From the NCBI GenBank assembly GCA_937951995.1, contig CALGAG010000069.1, positions 1-18,233 on the forward strand: a DNA stretch of 18,233 bases, written 5' to 3'. The first letter of the stretch is position 1. Every line of letters starts with the position of its first letter. Below the pieces are notes generated by a model that worked only from the letters and a program-made list of their open reading frames with translations, made no database searches and had not been told where the DNA came from. A program made the translations under genes and the position numbers. The DNA comes from an uncultured Bacillota bacterium (GTDB lineage: Bacteria; Bacillota; Clostridia; Tissierellales; Tissierellaceae). Positions 1-7,498 of the stretch are shown here, in pieces.

Positions 1-47
1 GATTTGTCCATATCGTTGACAGTCAATGTAGTCCAGCAAAATTTCAT
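1..47 (-). CDS. VOC/glyoxalase-family protein, N-terminal fragment (cut by window edge)
   Basis: The first 15 codons of a minus-strand gene are present, beginning MKFCWTTLTVNDMDK. This matches the usual opening strand of the vicinal oxygen chelate (glyoxalase/bleomycin resistance) superfamily, in which a beta strand leads into a V-x-D-M-D-x-S turn. The ATG at 45-47 is preceded by GGGGAGG with a 7-base spacer, which supports a real start. The rest lies beyond the left edge, so neither metal ligands nor substrate can be judged. A terminator for the upstream gene lies between this gene and the lipoprotein gene, so it is probably transcribed on its own. Confidence 0.6.
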   Translation of the reverse strand, partial: MKFCWTTLTVNDMDK

Positions 48-125
48 TGCACATCCTCCCCTATTCATCAGATAAATTGTCTTCCAAACCTTTAATACCC
101 TTGATATGTTTTTTATCACATTATA

Positions 126-158
126 GACAAAAAAACAGAGCCTGGTTTCCCAGACTCT
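126..158 (-). terminator. Rho-independent terminator after the lipoprotein gene
   Basis: On the minus strand a 9-bp stem (AGAGTCTGG paired with CCAGGCTCT, one G-U pair) closes a GAAA loop and is followed by seven T residues. It lies just beyond the lipoprotein stop codon. Confidence 0.85.
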
Positions 159-174
159 ATAATTCCAGATTCAA

Positions 175-1296
175 TTATCTAGCCATATCGTAAGCTTCTT
201 GAACAACTGCCTGATATCCTTCAACTGTTATAGTAACTGAAGAAGTAAGGTCAGGATCAGCAGGTACATGCTGGTGAGCTTCGTCTCTTTCCATAACCTC
301 AAGATTCATGATCTCATCCATTGATTTTCCAGCCATCCAATCTTGGAAAGCTTCCATTTGCTCGTACCACTCTTTACCGATTGAAGAAGCTTTTACCATT
401 CCGTAGTCTTCCTTAAGCTCGTGCTTGGTCTTTCCTTCCACTGAAGTGTCTGTTGCAAGAGTTCCATCAAGCTCATATGCAACTCTAACCTGTGCATTAT
501 CGATTATTGTAGCAACTACATTGCCATCAGCATCAAAAGCTGTTGCAGCCATGTATGTGTCAACCTGTGCCTGTGCTCCTGCATCTGCAGTTGCATCCTT
601 TGACTTGTTGATATGAGTTTCAATACCAAGTCCTACAGTCTCTGCTCCAGTTGCATCAACAGCATTGTTCCAAGCCTCTTCAACTGCTGCAAGATAGCTT
701 TCAACTGTTATTGTAACTGATGATGTAAGCTCTGGCACATTTGGAACATTCTTATGTGACTCGTCTCTCTCCATAACTTCAAGACCTGTTATCTCATCCA
801 CAGTCTTACCAATCATCCACTCTTCAAAAGCTTCCATCTGCTCGAACCACTCTTTGCCGATACCTGAAGCCTTTACCATTCCATAGTCAGGACCAAGTTC
901 CTTCTTGCTCTTAACAAGCTCTTCCTTGTCTGATGTAACTGCCATGTTTTCGTCAAAAGCCACTCTTGTTTGAGCAACGTCAACTGTAACACTTACAACC
1001 TTGCCATCTGCATCAAATCCAACTGCAGCGATAGTTACATCTGCCTGTGCCTGTGCATTTGCATCGTCAGCTTTTGCCTTTGACTTAGCAGTTGAAATGT
1101 TTTGTCCAAGTCCAAGTTTGGCAATTTTCCCAGCTTCTGCTGGCTCTTCTGCTGGTTCCTCAGCTGGCTCTTCTGCTGGTTCTTCTACTGCTGGCTCTTC
1201 TGCTGGTTCCTCAGCTGGTTCCTCAGCTGGCGTACATCCGGCTAGCATACTGAAGCTTAACGCAAATACAAGTAGTAGCATTAATAGTTTCTTCAT
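175..1296 (-). CDS. Lipoprotein with two tandem copies of an uncharacterised domain
   Basis: This is a predicted membrane-anchored extracellular lipoprotein of 373 residues. The start at 1296 is chosen because the longer frame begins within or upstream of the ribosome binding site (GGAGGG, 7 bases before this ATG). The signal peptide runs over residues 1-20 and ends in a lipobox LAGC with Cys21. A low-complexity linker of Glu, Pro and Ala covers about residues 22-55. Two homologous domains of about 150 residues follow (about 61-213 and 221-373). Each carries DYGMVKAS, IGKEW(F/Y)EQMEAF, VMERDE and LTSSVTITVE in the same order. I recognise this type from clostridial lipoproteins sometimes described as FMN-binding-like, but its function is not established and no ligand motif is evident. 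It is monocistronic, with its own promoter and terminator. Confidence 0.85.
   Translation of the reverse strand: MKKLLMLLLVFALSFSMLAGCTPAEEPAEEPAEEPAVEEPAEEPAEEPAEEPAEAGKIAKLGLGQNISTAKSKAKADDANAQAQADVTIAAVGFDADGKVVSVTVDVAQTRVAFDENMAVTSDKEELVKSKKELGPDYGMVKASGIGKEWFEQMEAFEEWMIGKTVDEITGLEVMERDESHKNVPNVPELTSSVTITVESYLAAVEEAWNNAVDATGAETVGLGIETHINKSKDATADAGAQAQVDTYMAATAFDADGNVVATIIDNAQVRVAYELDGTLATDTSVEGKTKHELKEDYGMVKASSIGKEWYEQMEAFQDWMAGKSMDEIMNLEVMERDEAHQHVPADPDLTSSVTITVEGYQAVVQEAYDMAR
1132..1233 (-). repeat. Degenerate tandem repeat encoding a Glu-Glu-Pro-Ala linker
   Basis: About 100 bases inside the lipoprotein gene consist of imperfect 12-base units encoding E-E-P-A, broken once by an inserted Val. 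The repeat makes an acidic spacer between the lipid anchor and the first folded domain. Such tracts can change length by slippage. Confidence 0.8.
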
Positions 1297-1346
1297 TCTT
1301 AAACCCTCCATTTTATGTATTGTTTGATATATATTTAACATCTACG

Positions 1347-1375
1347 ATTATAACAGATAGGTTCCTTTTCCACAA
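1347..1375 (-). promoter_or_regulatory. Promoter of the lipoprotein gene
   Basis: Minus strand: a -35 TTGTGG (1370-1375), a 17-base spacer and a -10 TATAAT (1347-1352) preceded by TGT, an extended -10. It sits about 50 bases upstream of the start codon. The remainder of the 1297-1615 gap holds only AT-rich sequence and the terminator of the neighbouring gene. Confidence 0.7.
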
Positions 1376-1560
1376 GTCTTTTTTCATTTAAACATTTGTA
1401 TATTTGTATGTTTGTGTTAATTATCGACTAAAGTCCCTTTTTTTCTTCACTGGTTTGCTAGGAAAAGATACTTGTTGTTTATATATTGAAGGTTTTCTAT
1501 ATTAAAGCGACCATATTATTTTGATAAAATGAATTCAATTGTCTACTCTTACAAATACAC

Positions 1561-1604
1561 CAATTAAAATAAGCCAGAATATTTGTTAGACAAATATCCT
1601 GGCT
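1561..1604 (-). terminator. Terminator after the thioesterase gene
   Basis: A 15-bp stem (1572-1586 with 1590-1604, one G-U pair in the minus-strand RNA) with a 3-base loop is followed on the minus strand by TATTTTAATT. It begins 12 bases past the stop codon of the thioesterase gene. Confidence 0.8.
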
Positions 1605-1615
1605 CCTTTAGCTTG

Positions 1616-2032
1616 TCAATACCCACTTGTCGAATCTGGAAATCTACCGTAGGCTTGCTGCATCAGTCTGCTTTTGTTTACAATATGCCTTTCATATCTT
1701 CCCTTAAGAAACTTACCTTGACTGTCAAATCCTTCAATCACGATAAAAATCTTGTTGTTTTCAACCTCATCCACCTTTAACCTGATATTGATAGGCTCCC
1801 CTACCAGGGTAGGCTTTTCATGTGACAACTCTATGTGTGTTCCCACCGTTGTGTAATCTGAGGGGAGAAGATCCTCTAGCATCTCTGTAGATGCCTCAAT
1901 GACCATGTTCACAACTGCAGGAGTTGAAACAAGGTATGACAGTTCCAGTGACCCTGGAAGGTCTGTACCATCTGAAGGTCCTGTGATCTTCCTATAGTCC
2001 TTGATTAAGCCTGGTTCAATTCTATGTTCCAT
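1616..2032 (-). CDS. FlK-like hotdog-fold acyl-CoA thioesterase
   Basis: A 138-residue single-domain protein resembling the fluoroacetyl-CoA thioesterase (FlK)-like branch of the hotdog family. Members hydrolyse small acyl-CoA thioesters in the cytoplasm, but substrates vary and FlK specificity should not be assumed. The supporting pattern is S-T-P-A at residues 36-39, an acidic residue at Glu46 in the following helix, and H-x-E-L-S-H at about 66-71. Thr37, Glu46 and His71 are candidates for the Thr-Glu-His triad. Spacing from Thr to Glu is one residue longer than in FlK, so the alignment is approximate. The ATG follows GGGGGAG by 5 bases. It lies 75 bases downstream of the YhhN-like gene with no terminator between, so it may be the last gene of that operon. 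Confidence 0.7.
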   Translation of the reverse strand: MEHRIEPGLIKDYRKITGPSDGTDLPGSLELSYLVSTPAVVNMVIEASTEMLEDLLPSDYTTVGTHIELSHEKPTLVGEPINIRLKVDEVENNKIFIVIEGFDSQGKFLKGRYERHIVNKSRLMQQAYGRFPDSTSGY

Positions 2033-2107
2033 TGATACTCCCCCTTTTATACCCTAAGTAAATAAAACATTTGGCTACCTTTCCTCTTACTTATTATATA
2101 CCTGTTT

Positions 2108-2827
2108 TTACTGTTCATAAACAGTGGCAAAGATATCTCCCTGAGCCACCACCAAGGCCAGAAGAGTCCACCCTGGTATATATGCCAACCAAACTATGTT
2201 AAGAGGCAAGGCAATCCTTATGCTCGAGACTTCAGGATAAAACAGATCAAATGCCACTCCATAATCGCAGATTAGCATCAAGAACCCTGAAAGTCCCATC
2301 ATTATTGATGTTTTTCTACTGTAGTACCCACTCCAGACTGTGGAAGCTCCTGTCCATGCCATTGATGTAAGGGCTAGTGCAACCATTGATCCCAAGGTCC
2401 TCTGTAAACCAGTTAGATGTGGGAATATTAAAAATCCAACCACCATAAGGAGCAATCCATAAATTACTGTAGGTAAGAGCAACCATGGATTCCACTTAAA
2501 TCCCTTTGCATAAATTCTTGTAATTATCAAGTACGCTATTGTAAATGGTATAAATCCTGCATATCTAAAGTTCTCGGGAAATCCACCTATGGTATAGGAT
2601 ACGACCAGAAAGAAGTCTCCAATCAACATTAAAGGAAAAGCCAGGAATAGTATTTTCTGCTCGTGGTTAGGCCCTCTCTTAAAGTATGCAGTCATGCTTA
2701 GGAGTAATACCACCAGGTATCGGGCAAAGGTCAAAAGATTGCCATCTATTCCATATGACTCCATTAGCAAAAGAAGCACTGTAAGGACCAAAAACACAAT
2801 TATGAGCCTTCTTCCATATTCACCCAT
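2108..2827 (-). CDS. YhhN-like multipass membrane protein (possible lysoplasmalogenase family)
   Basis: A 239-residue integral membrane protein with about eight hydrophobic segments. It resembles the YhhN/TMEM86 family, whose characterised members are lysoplasmalogenases cleaving the vinyl-ether bond of lysoplasmalogens. Supporting features are a G-D-F-F-L segment with Asp71 in one membrane helix, a second membrane Asp188 (L-I-C-D-Y-G), and an intervening Y-A-G-F-I-P-F-T segment resembling the family's central helix. The His usually found in that helix is not obvious, so activity is uncertain and a distant homologue is possible. The ribosome binding site GAGGTGAGGG is directly upstream, and the start is 12 bases after the DUF3159 gene's stop, indicating translation from the same message. 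Confidence 0.45.
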   Translation of the reverse strand: MGEYGRRLIIVFLVLTVLLLLMESYGIDGNLLTFARYLVVLLLSMTAYFKRGPNHEQKILFLAFPLMLIGDFFLVVSYTIGGFPENFRYAGFIPFTIAYLIITRIYAKGFKWNPWLLLPTVIYGLLLMVVGFLIFPHLTGLQRTLGSMVALALTSMAWTGASTVWSGYYSRKTSIMMGLSGFLMLICDYGVAFDLFYPEVSSIRIALPLNIVWLAYIPGWTLLALVVAQGDIFATVYEQ

Positions 2828-2839
2828 ACCCTCACCTCA

Positions 2840-3511
2840 TCAAAAACCTTTTTTCTGACCTTCCCATGGACCTGGCTTTCCTTCCCTGAATTCTTCAATC
2901 CCAGGTCCCTTCAAATTTCTCAATCTCCAGGTGCCATATATATAGCTTAGCACAAGAACTGTAAGTGTTGCGGGAAAGCCCAGCAAGGTATTTGCCCATG
3001 CAATAAGAAAAAGGTCTCCCCCTCTATAGAGCTGGATCTGAAGGTACATCCTCAAAAGAAAAAGCATGGCCCACACAATTGATACTTCCCTGTATGCCGG
3101 CTTGATGTCCTTCCTCATAAACCAATCCAGTTCCCATCCTCTTGAAAGATGACTGGCAAAGGCTGCAATTGGCCTTCCAACCAATATGGATAGGACTGAG
3201 ACAAGAAACAATGCTCCACTTGATATAATCCTGGGCAGAAAATAATTTGCAGCATTGCCTGCATAATATGCAAAGGCCGAAGCCAGAAGAACACCTGCAA
3301 GTCCCCCCAAAGCATACTTTATTGTTTCCCCCCTAAGGTATCTCTGTACTCCTAAAATAAGGGCAGTCAGGGCAGCTGCCAATACCCCCGGCACAATACC
3401 AAAAATATTATTGACTATCACAAAAACCAATGGCGGCACCAAGGCTCCAATAGTTTTTCCTCCAATTACACTCCTTACCTCATCTACTATTTCATCCATG
3501 ATTTTTATCAT
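2840..3511 (-). CDS. DUF3159-family membrane protein
   Basis: A 223-residue multipass membrane protein. The order of motifs fits DUF3159: an amphipathic N-terminus, P-P-L-V-F-V-I-V-N, V-Q-R-Y-L-R-G-E, G-G-L-A-G-V, G-N-A-A-N-Y-F-L-P, S-I-L-V-G-R-P, S-I-V-W-A-M-L-F-L-L-R-M and G-F-P-A. The family has no established biochemical function. The start at 3511 is preferred over an upstream in-frame codon at 3589: the ATG lies one base after the preceding gene's stop and 6 bases after GAGGAAG, while the longer start would overlap that gene by 77 bases without need. It is the middle gene of a three-gene membrane-protein operon. Confidence 0.7.
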   Translation of the reverse strand: MIKIMDEIVDEVRSVIGGKTIGALVPPLVFVIVNNIFGIVPGVLAAALTALILGVQRYLRGETIKYALGGLAGVLLASAFAYYAGNAANYFLPRIISSGALFLVSVLSILVGRPIAAFASHLSRGWELDWFMRKDIKPAYREVSIVWAMLFLLRMYLQIQLYRGGDLFLIAWANTLLGFPATLTVLVLSYIYGTWRLRNLKGPGIEEFREGKPGPWEGQKKGF

Positions 3512-3512
3512 A

Positions 3513-3848
3513 TCAGACTTCCTCACTTCGCCATCCCATAAAGAAGCTCTTCCAATCTCCCTTGCTTTTTCCAAGATTAATGGCAACATACAAGCTGCCT
3601 GTAAGGAAACCGAAAACCATCATGGCAATTATCCAAACGATTGAGATACCCAGGTTTTTTTCTCTGAAGAATATCCACATGGAAAATATGGTGAAGCCGA
3701 CATACAAATCAACCATGGAAACTATGCCCCATGGATTATTCAGTATCTTCCCTCCATCTGCAAAAAAATCTCCTGACGTAAAGCCGTGATACAGTGCCAA
3801 GGACATTGCTCCAACACCCATCCATGATATAATGCTCGCCAATTTCAT
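3513..3848 (-). CDS. Small DUF1475-like membrane protein
   Basis: A 111-residue protein with three or four hydrophobic helices. The stretch N-N-P-W-G-I-V-S-M-V-D-L-Y-V-G-F followed by F-S-M-W-I and F-R-E resembles DUF1475, a family of unknown function. The ATG at 3848 is chosen because GGAGG ends 7 bases before it; the upstream GTG at 3854 overlaps the ribosome binding site. It is first of a tightly coupled operon (DUF1475, DUF3159, YhhN-like), with its stop codon one base from the next start. No convincing promoter was seen in the short divergent region upstream. Confidence 0.6.
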   Translation of the reverse strand: MKLASIISWMGVGAMSLALYHGFTSGDFFADGGKILNNPWGIVSMVDLYVGFTIFSMWIFFREKNLGISIVWIIAMMVFGFLTGSLYVAINLGKSKGDWKSFFMGWRSEEV

Positions 3849-3927
3849 ATGCACTCCTCCAATCTGTATAGTTGTATTTTACCCTGATTAACCACCTTTA
3901 ACTCCCTTGTAGATATTATCTTCGGCA

Positions 3928-3956
3928 TTGGGTATATAGGACTTAGTATTTATAAT
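3928..3956 (+). promoter_or_regulatory. Candidate promoter of the D-threonine aldolase-like gene
   Basis: Plus strand: -35 TTGGGT (3928-3933), a 17-base spacer and -10 TATAAT (3951-3956). The predicted transcript would have a leader of only about 10 bases, just long enough to contain the AGGGGG ribosome binding site. The region is shared with the divergent membrane-protein operon. Confidence 0.5.
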
Positions 3957-3972
3957 TAAAAGGGGGATTACT

Positions 3973-5076
3973 GTGAAAATTCATGATCTTGATACACCAT
4001 CCCTGCTAATAAGGCAGGACATTATGCTTAAAAACATTGTTGGAATGCAAAAATATGCCGATGAGAACAATGTTTCACTAAGGCCTCATACCAAGACCCA
4101 TAAATCATCCACCCTTGCCCTGGTCCAGGCAGACCAGGGTGCATCTGGAATAACGGTTGCCAAGGTTGGCGAGGCAGAGGTAATGGCCAATGCGGGACTT
4201 GAGGATATATTCATCGCCAATGAGATTGTAGGGGAAATGAAGCTAAATAGAATAAAAGCCCTTCAAAAAACGGCCAAAATTTCCTTTGGCCTGGACTCCA
4301 TAGCTCAGGCCAAGATAATAGAAAAGGTGTTTGACAAGGATGAAAAAGCCCGTGTCCTTATTGAAATCGAGGTTGGGGAAAACAGGTCCGGCATAATTGA
4401 GGAGGATGATTTCATCGAGCTAATAAATTATATCAAAACCTCCAAGTGCATAGATTTCAAGGGTATATTCTCACATGACGGACATTCCTATGGGGCAGAT
4501 GATATCCATGAGCTAAGTGAAATTCACCTTGAAAGTCAAAGAAGAACCTTAAGATTCGCAGATTTGGCAAGGGAGGCTGGGCTGGCTCCAGAAACAGTCA
4601 GTATAGGCTCAACTCCCTCCTTGGTCCATAACTTTCCGATTCTTGATGGAGTTACTGAAATAAGACCGGGAACCTACATTTTTATGGATGCATCCCAGGC
4701 AAACGTGGTTGGAGGACTCCAAATGAATGCAGCCTCAGTTCTTGCAACTGTAATGAGCAAGCCAACTATGGAGAGGGTTGTTCTTGATGTTGGCGCCAAG
4801 GGCCTGACAATGCAAAAAAGGACCAAGGGATTGACTGCAACCAAGGGCATGGGAATAATATTAGGATTTGAAGGAGTGGAAATAGATTCAATGTATGATG
4901 AACATGCCCTGATCTACAACAAGGAGTTCAGTAGCCAGGTCCAGGTGGGAGACAGGGTCAGGATTATTCCCAATCATATCTGCCCTGTTGTAAATCTTTA
5001 CGATAGCCTTTACCTGGTTTCAGGAGAGGATGTTGTTGAGGAGATACCAATCGACTGCAGAGGAAGACTGCAATGA
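3973..5076 (+). CDS. D-threonine aldolase / D-serine dehydratase-like PLP enzyme (DSD1 family)
   Basis: A 367-residue cytoplasmic enzyme of the alanine racemase-fold (fold type III) family that includes metal-dependent D-threonine aldolase and zinc-dependent D-serine dehydratase. The N-terminal PLP site is L-R-P-H-T-K-T-H-K, with Lys41 the likely Schiff-base lysine. The barrel carries H-D-G-H-S-Y, S-I-G-S-T-P-S and R-P-G-T-Y. The C-terminal domain ends with N-H-I-C-P-V-V-N-L-Y-D, placing His335 and Cys337 as a His-x-Cys metal pair. That pair is like the eukaryotic zinc D-serine dehydratase, whereas the studied bacterial D-threonine aldolases use His-x-Asp. The substrate is therefore open. Translation starts at GTG after AGGGGG. 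It is the only plus-strand gene here and ends in a bidirectional terminator. Confidence 0.85.
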   Translation: MKIHDLDTPSLLIRQDIMLKNIVGMQKYADENNVSLRPHTKTHKSSTLALVQADQGASGITVAKVGEAEVMANAGLEDIFIANEIVGEMKLNRIKALQKTAKISFGLDSIAQAKIIEKVFDKDEKARVLIEIEVGENRSGIIEEDDFIELINYIKTSKCIDFKGIFSHDGHSYGADDIHELSEIHLESQRRTLRFADLAREAGLAPETVSIGSTPSLVHNFPILDGVTEIRPGTYIFMDASQANVVGGLQMNAASVLATVMSKPTMERVVLDVGAKGLTMQKRTKGLTATKGMGIILGFEGVEIDSMYDEHALIYNKEFSSQVQVGDRVRIIPNHICPVVNLYDSLYLVSGEDVVEEIPIDCRGRLQ

Positions 5077-5103
5077 AAAAACGGCTCGAAAAAGCCGTTT
5101 TCC
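5077..5103. terminator. Bidirectional terminator between convergent genes
   Basis: A 9-bp stem (AAAACGGCT, 5078-5086, with AGCCGTTTT, 5093-5101) and 6-base loop. The plus strand continues TTTTCCTTATTATT and the minus strand ends in six T residues, so it can stop both the plus-strand aldolase-like gene and the minus-strand amylase gene. Confidence 0.85.
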
Positions 5104-5106
5104 TTA

Positions 5107-6555
5107 TTATTCCTTTAATACCCATGCACTAACACCAGCTTGTGGAGTGCTGAATTCCCCAAATCCTTCATCATCTATGACAACAGTATCCCTGCTTCTT
5201 TCCAGCTTATCCAAAAATTCCCTCCCAATTAATTCATGCCCCATGAACATCCTTATTTTGCCACCCTCCTTGTTGGAAATGACAACAGCGGTCTTTTGGG
5301 GATTTTCTTTAGTGCCTTTCCGCACCCATCCAATCAGGTTTGGATTCTGAAAATAGTCATCCTCTTCACCAAAGCAATAGTTTTGTCTTAAGTGGATGAG
5401 ATTATTGATGCTCTCCTTCATTCCCTCATACTGATATTCTCCACCCATACCGTAATAGTCTCCGTAGAATACACATGGGTAGCCCTTGCTCCGCAATAAT
5501 ATCAAGGAGTAAGCGATTTCCTTGAACCAAGGTTCAACCCATGATTGGAGTGACTGTCCAGGCTGTGAGTCATGGTTGTCCACAAAAGTAATGGCTTCTG
5601 TTGGATACCTTGATACAAGTGTTTCATCAAGAATTGTCCTTAAATCGTACTTGTCCCCCTCTATAGATGCCCTGTGGAGCCTAAAATGAAGGGGTACGTC
5701 AAAAACATCTATCCCAAATGATGTCCCTTCAAGAAACTCCTCTATCCAGTCCATGTTGTCCACCCAATACTCTCCCAAAACATAGAAGTCCTGGCCTGCA
5801 TATTCCCTAACCTCATTTACAAACTCCCTTAGGAAGGCCATGTCTATATGTTTCACCGCATCAAGTCTAAATCCATCGATTCCGGTTTCCTGGATAAACC
5901 ATTTTGCCCACTTCTTGAATTCCTCCTTTACCTCCGGGTGTGCGTGGTCGATATCTGTAAACATAAGGTAATCATAATTTCCCCTTTCAACAGAAACCCC
6001 AAGATTCCATCCCTTGTTCTCTCCAATTATCCTAAAAATGCCCTTCTTTCCCGTAAGGTCATCATAGTCAACACCGTTGAAGTGATTGTAATTCCATTTA
6101 AAACTTGAATATTCACCTCCTCTTCCAGAAAAATCAAAGCCTGTCCAAGCGCTTATCTCAACCGGTTTTCCAATCTCCTTGTTCCGATCGTGAGAATCCA
6201 CCTGAATGGCTATAAACTTCTCCTGCCTATCTCCACCTGCCTTGTGGTTCATCACAACGTCTGCATAAACTTGCACACCCTTGTTGTGGAACCTTTCAAT
6301 CATATGTAAGAGCTCCTGCTTTGTTCCATATTTTGTCCTTATTGTACCCTTTTGCTGGAACTCACCCAGGTCATAAAGGTCGTATGTGCCATAACCGACA
6401 TCCTCAGTTCCCATCCCCTTAAAAACGGGTGGGATCCATACAGCGGAAAAGCCTGCATTTGCAAGCTCTTCAGTTTTTTCAACCATCATCTTATAAAAGC
6501 TTCCATCTCCTGGAAGGTACCATTCAAATCCTTGAAGCATTACTCCGTTTTCCAT
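5107..6555 (-). CDS. Intracellular alpha-amylase, glycoside hydrolase family 13
   Basis: A 482-residue enzyme predicted to cleave internal alpha-1,4 bonds of maltodextrin or glycogen. No signal peptide is present, so it should act in the cytoplasm. Family GH13 regions are in order: D-V-V-M-N-H (99-104), G-F-R-L-D-A-V-K-H with nucleophile Asp232, the acid/base Glu262 in L-G-E-Y-W, and F-V-D-N-H-D with Asp329. The opening G-V-M-L-Q-G-F-E-W and length fit the bacterial cytoplasmic alpha-amylase subgroup close to GH13_5. The start at 6555 is used because the longer TTG frame runs through the ribosome binding site GGGAGGAAGG. It lies 16 bases after the phosphoesterase gene, at the end of the long transporter transcript. 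Confidence 0.92.
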   Translation of the reverse strand: MENGVMLQGFEWYLPGDGSFYKMMVEKTEELANAGFSAVWIPPVFKGMGTEDVGYGTYDLYDLGEFQQKGTIRTKYGTKQELLHMIERFHNKGVQVYADVVMNHKAGGDRQEKFIAIQVDSHDRNKEIGKPVEISAWTGFDFSGRGGEYSSFKWNYNHFNGVDYDDLTGKKGIFRIIGENKGWNLGVSVERGNYDYLMFTDIDHAHPEVKEEFKKWAKWFIQETGIDGFRLDAVKHIDMAFLREFVNEVREYAGQDFYVLGEYWVDNMDWIEEFLEGTSFGIDVFDVPLHFRLHRASIEGDKYDLRTILDETLVSRYPTEAITFVDNHDSQPGQSLQSWVEPWFKEIAYSLILLRSKGYPCVFYGDYYGMGGEYQYEGMKESINNLIHLRQNYCFGEEDDYFQNPNLIGWVRKGTKENPQKTAVVISNKEGGKIRMFMGHELIGREFLDKLERSRDTVVIDDEGFGEFSTPQAGVSAWVLKE

Positions 6556-6571
6556 AACCCTTCCTCCCAAC

Positions 6572-7468
6572 CTATTCCCTTATATCGTACTTACCAATCA
6601 GTTCAGACCCCCTGATAACCTCCCTTTTAGCCTGGAGCAAGCCGTCCTGGTTCACCCTCATCTTCCACCTGACAATCTGGATCCTACCACCCTCCATCTC
6701 GATGGCAGTTATGGTGGTTGGGTAGATGCAGCAGCCTGTATTGAAATAAGGCAAATCATCCGTTCTTGGGAACTTAAACCTGTGTGTATGGCCGCATATG
6801 ACCATCTTTCTATTTTTCAATATCCATTTATTGAAATTCTTTTCAATTTTATGTCTCTTGTATACATTCTTGGTAGGGCTGGCAGGGTTCCTTATTCCAA
6901 AGGAATGCATAAACCTCCAAAAATACTTTAGTGATAGCATTGTTGGAAACCACAGCTGGTCGTTGGCCAGGTCTCCCTGATGACCATGGACCACAAGTAT
7001 TTCCTGGCCGGTTTTTCTGTGTTTAAGAACAAGGGATTCAATTGGCACTAGCCCCTTTAGAAAATCAAATCTCTGTTCCCGGAAATCGTTATAGTAGGAA
7101 TAGTAATACTTCTTGACGTAATCATGGTCCTTAAGATATATGTTGTGGTTGCCATAAAGCATAATCAGCCTATCATGGTAGAAGAACTTCTTGATATTCT
7201 CAAACACATCGTAATGGGCATTCTTGATGTATTTGAACTTTGGTTGCTCCCAAAGTTCATCCCCATCCCCCACTTCCACGTAGGTGAAGCCATTTTTGTA
7301 GTAGTGGTCCAAGGCAAATAGGAATACATTCTGATTCTTTGTGAACTCATCTGATGTTCCACCATCTCCTCTATGGTGGTCACTCATGAACACATACTTT
7401 GAGCTATCGTCGAAGTACTCTAGCCGGGCACCTTCATAAGCCTGATCAAGTCTTTTTTGTGTAAACAT
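6572..7468 (-). CDS. Calcineurin-like metallophosphoesterase
   Basis: A 298-residue soluble protein with all five metallophosphoesterase blocks: S-D-H-H-R-G (Asp30, His32), V-G-D-G-D-E (Asp68), Y-G-N-H-N (Asn107, His108), V-H-G-H-Q-G-D (His161) and C-G-H-T-H (His227, His229). These residues form the usual two-metal centre for phosphomonoester or phosphodiester hydrolysis. The family is broad; the substrate cannot be named, although block spacing is reminiscent of UDP-2,3-diacylglucosamine hydrolase-like enzymes, whose lipid A substrate would not be expected here. The ATG at 7468 lies 8 bases after GGGGAG, and the longer TTG frame includes that site. It follows the ABC ATPase gene by 30 bases with no terminator and precedes the amylase gene. 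Confidence 0.85.
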   Translation of the reverse strand: MFTQKRLDQAYEGARLEYFDDSSKYVFMSDHHRGDGGTSDEFTKNQNVFLFALDHYYKNGFTYVEVGDGDELWEQPKFKYIKNAHYDVFENIKKFFYHDRLIMLYGNHNIYLKDHDYVKKYYYSYYNDFREQRFDFLKGLVPIESLVLKHRKTGQEILVVHGHQGDLANDQLWFPTMLSLKYFWRFMHSFGIRNPASPTKNVYKRHKIEKNFNKWILKNRKMVICGHTHRFKFPRTDDLPYFNTGCCIYPTTITAIEMEGGRIQIVRWKMRVNQDGLLQAKREVIRGSELIGKYDIRE

Positions 7469-7498
7469 AAGCTTCACTCCCCACAAGCATTGTTATGC

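Noticed and set aside
1132..1233. Short repeated units resembling a CRISPR array
   Set aside because: The units are 12-base codon repeats within a reading frame, with no unique spacers.
1001..1327. Plus-strand frame rich in Ala-Gly-Ser-Ser repeats
   Set aside because: It is the antisense shadow of the Glu-Pro-Ala linker of the lipoprotein gene. It has no ribosome binding site, and the sense strand has a lipobox, promoter and terminator.
3509..3589. Longer start for the DUF3159 gene
   Set aside because: It would overlap the preceding gene by 77 bases; the internal ATG has a good ribosome binding site and lies one base after the preceding stop.
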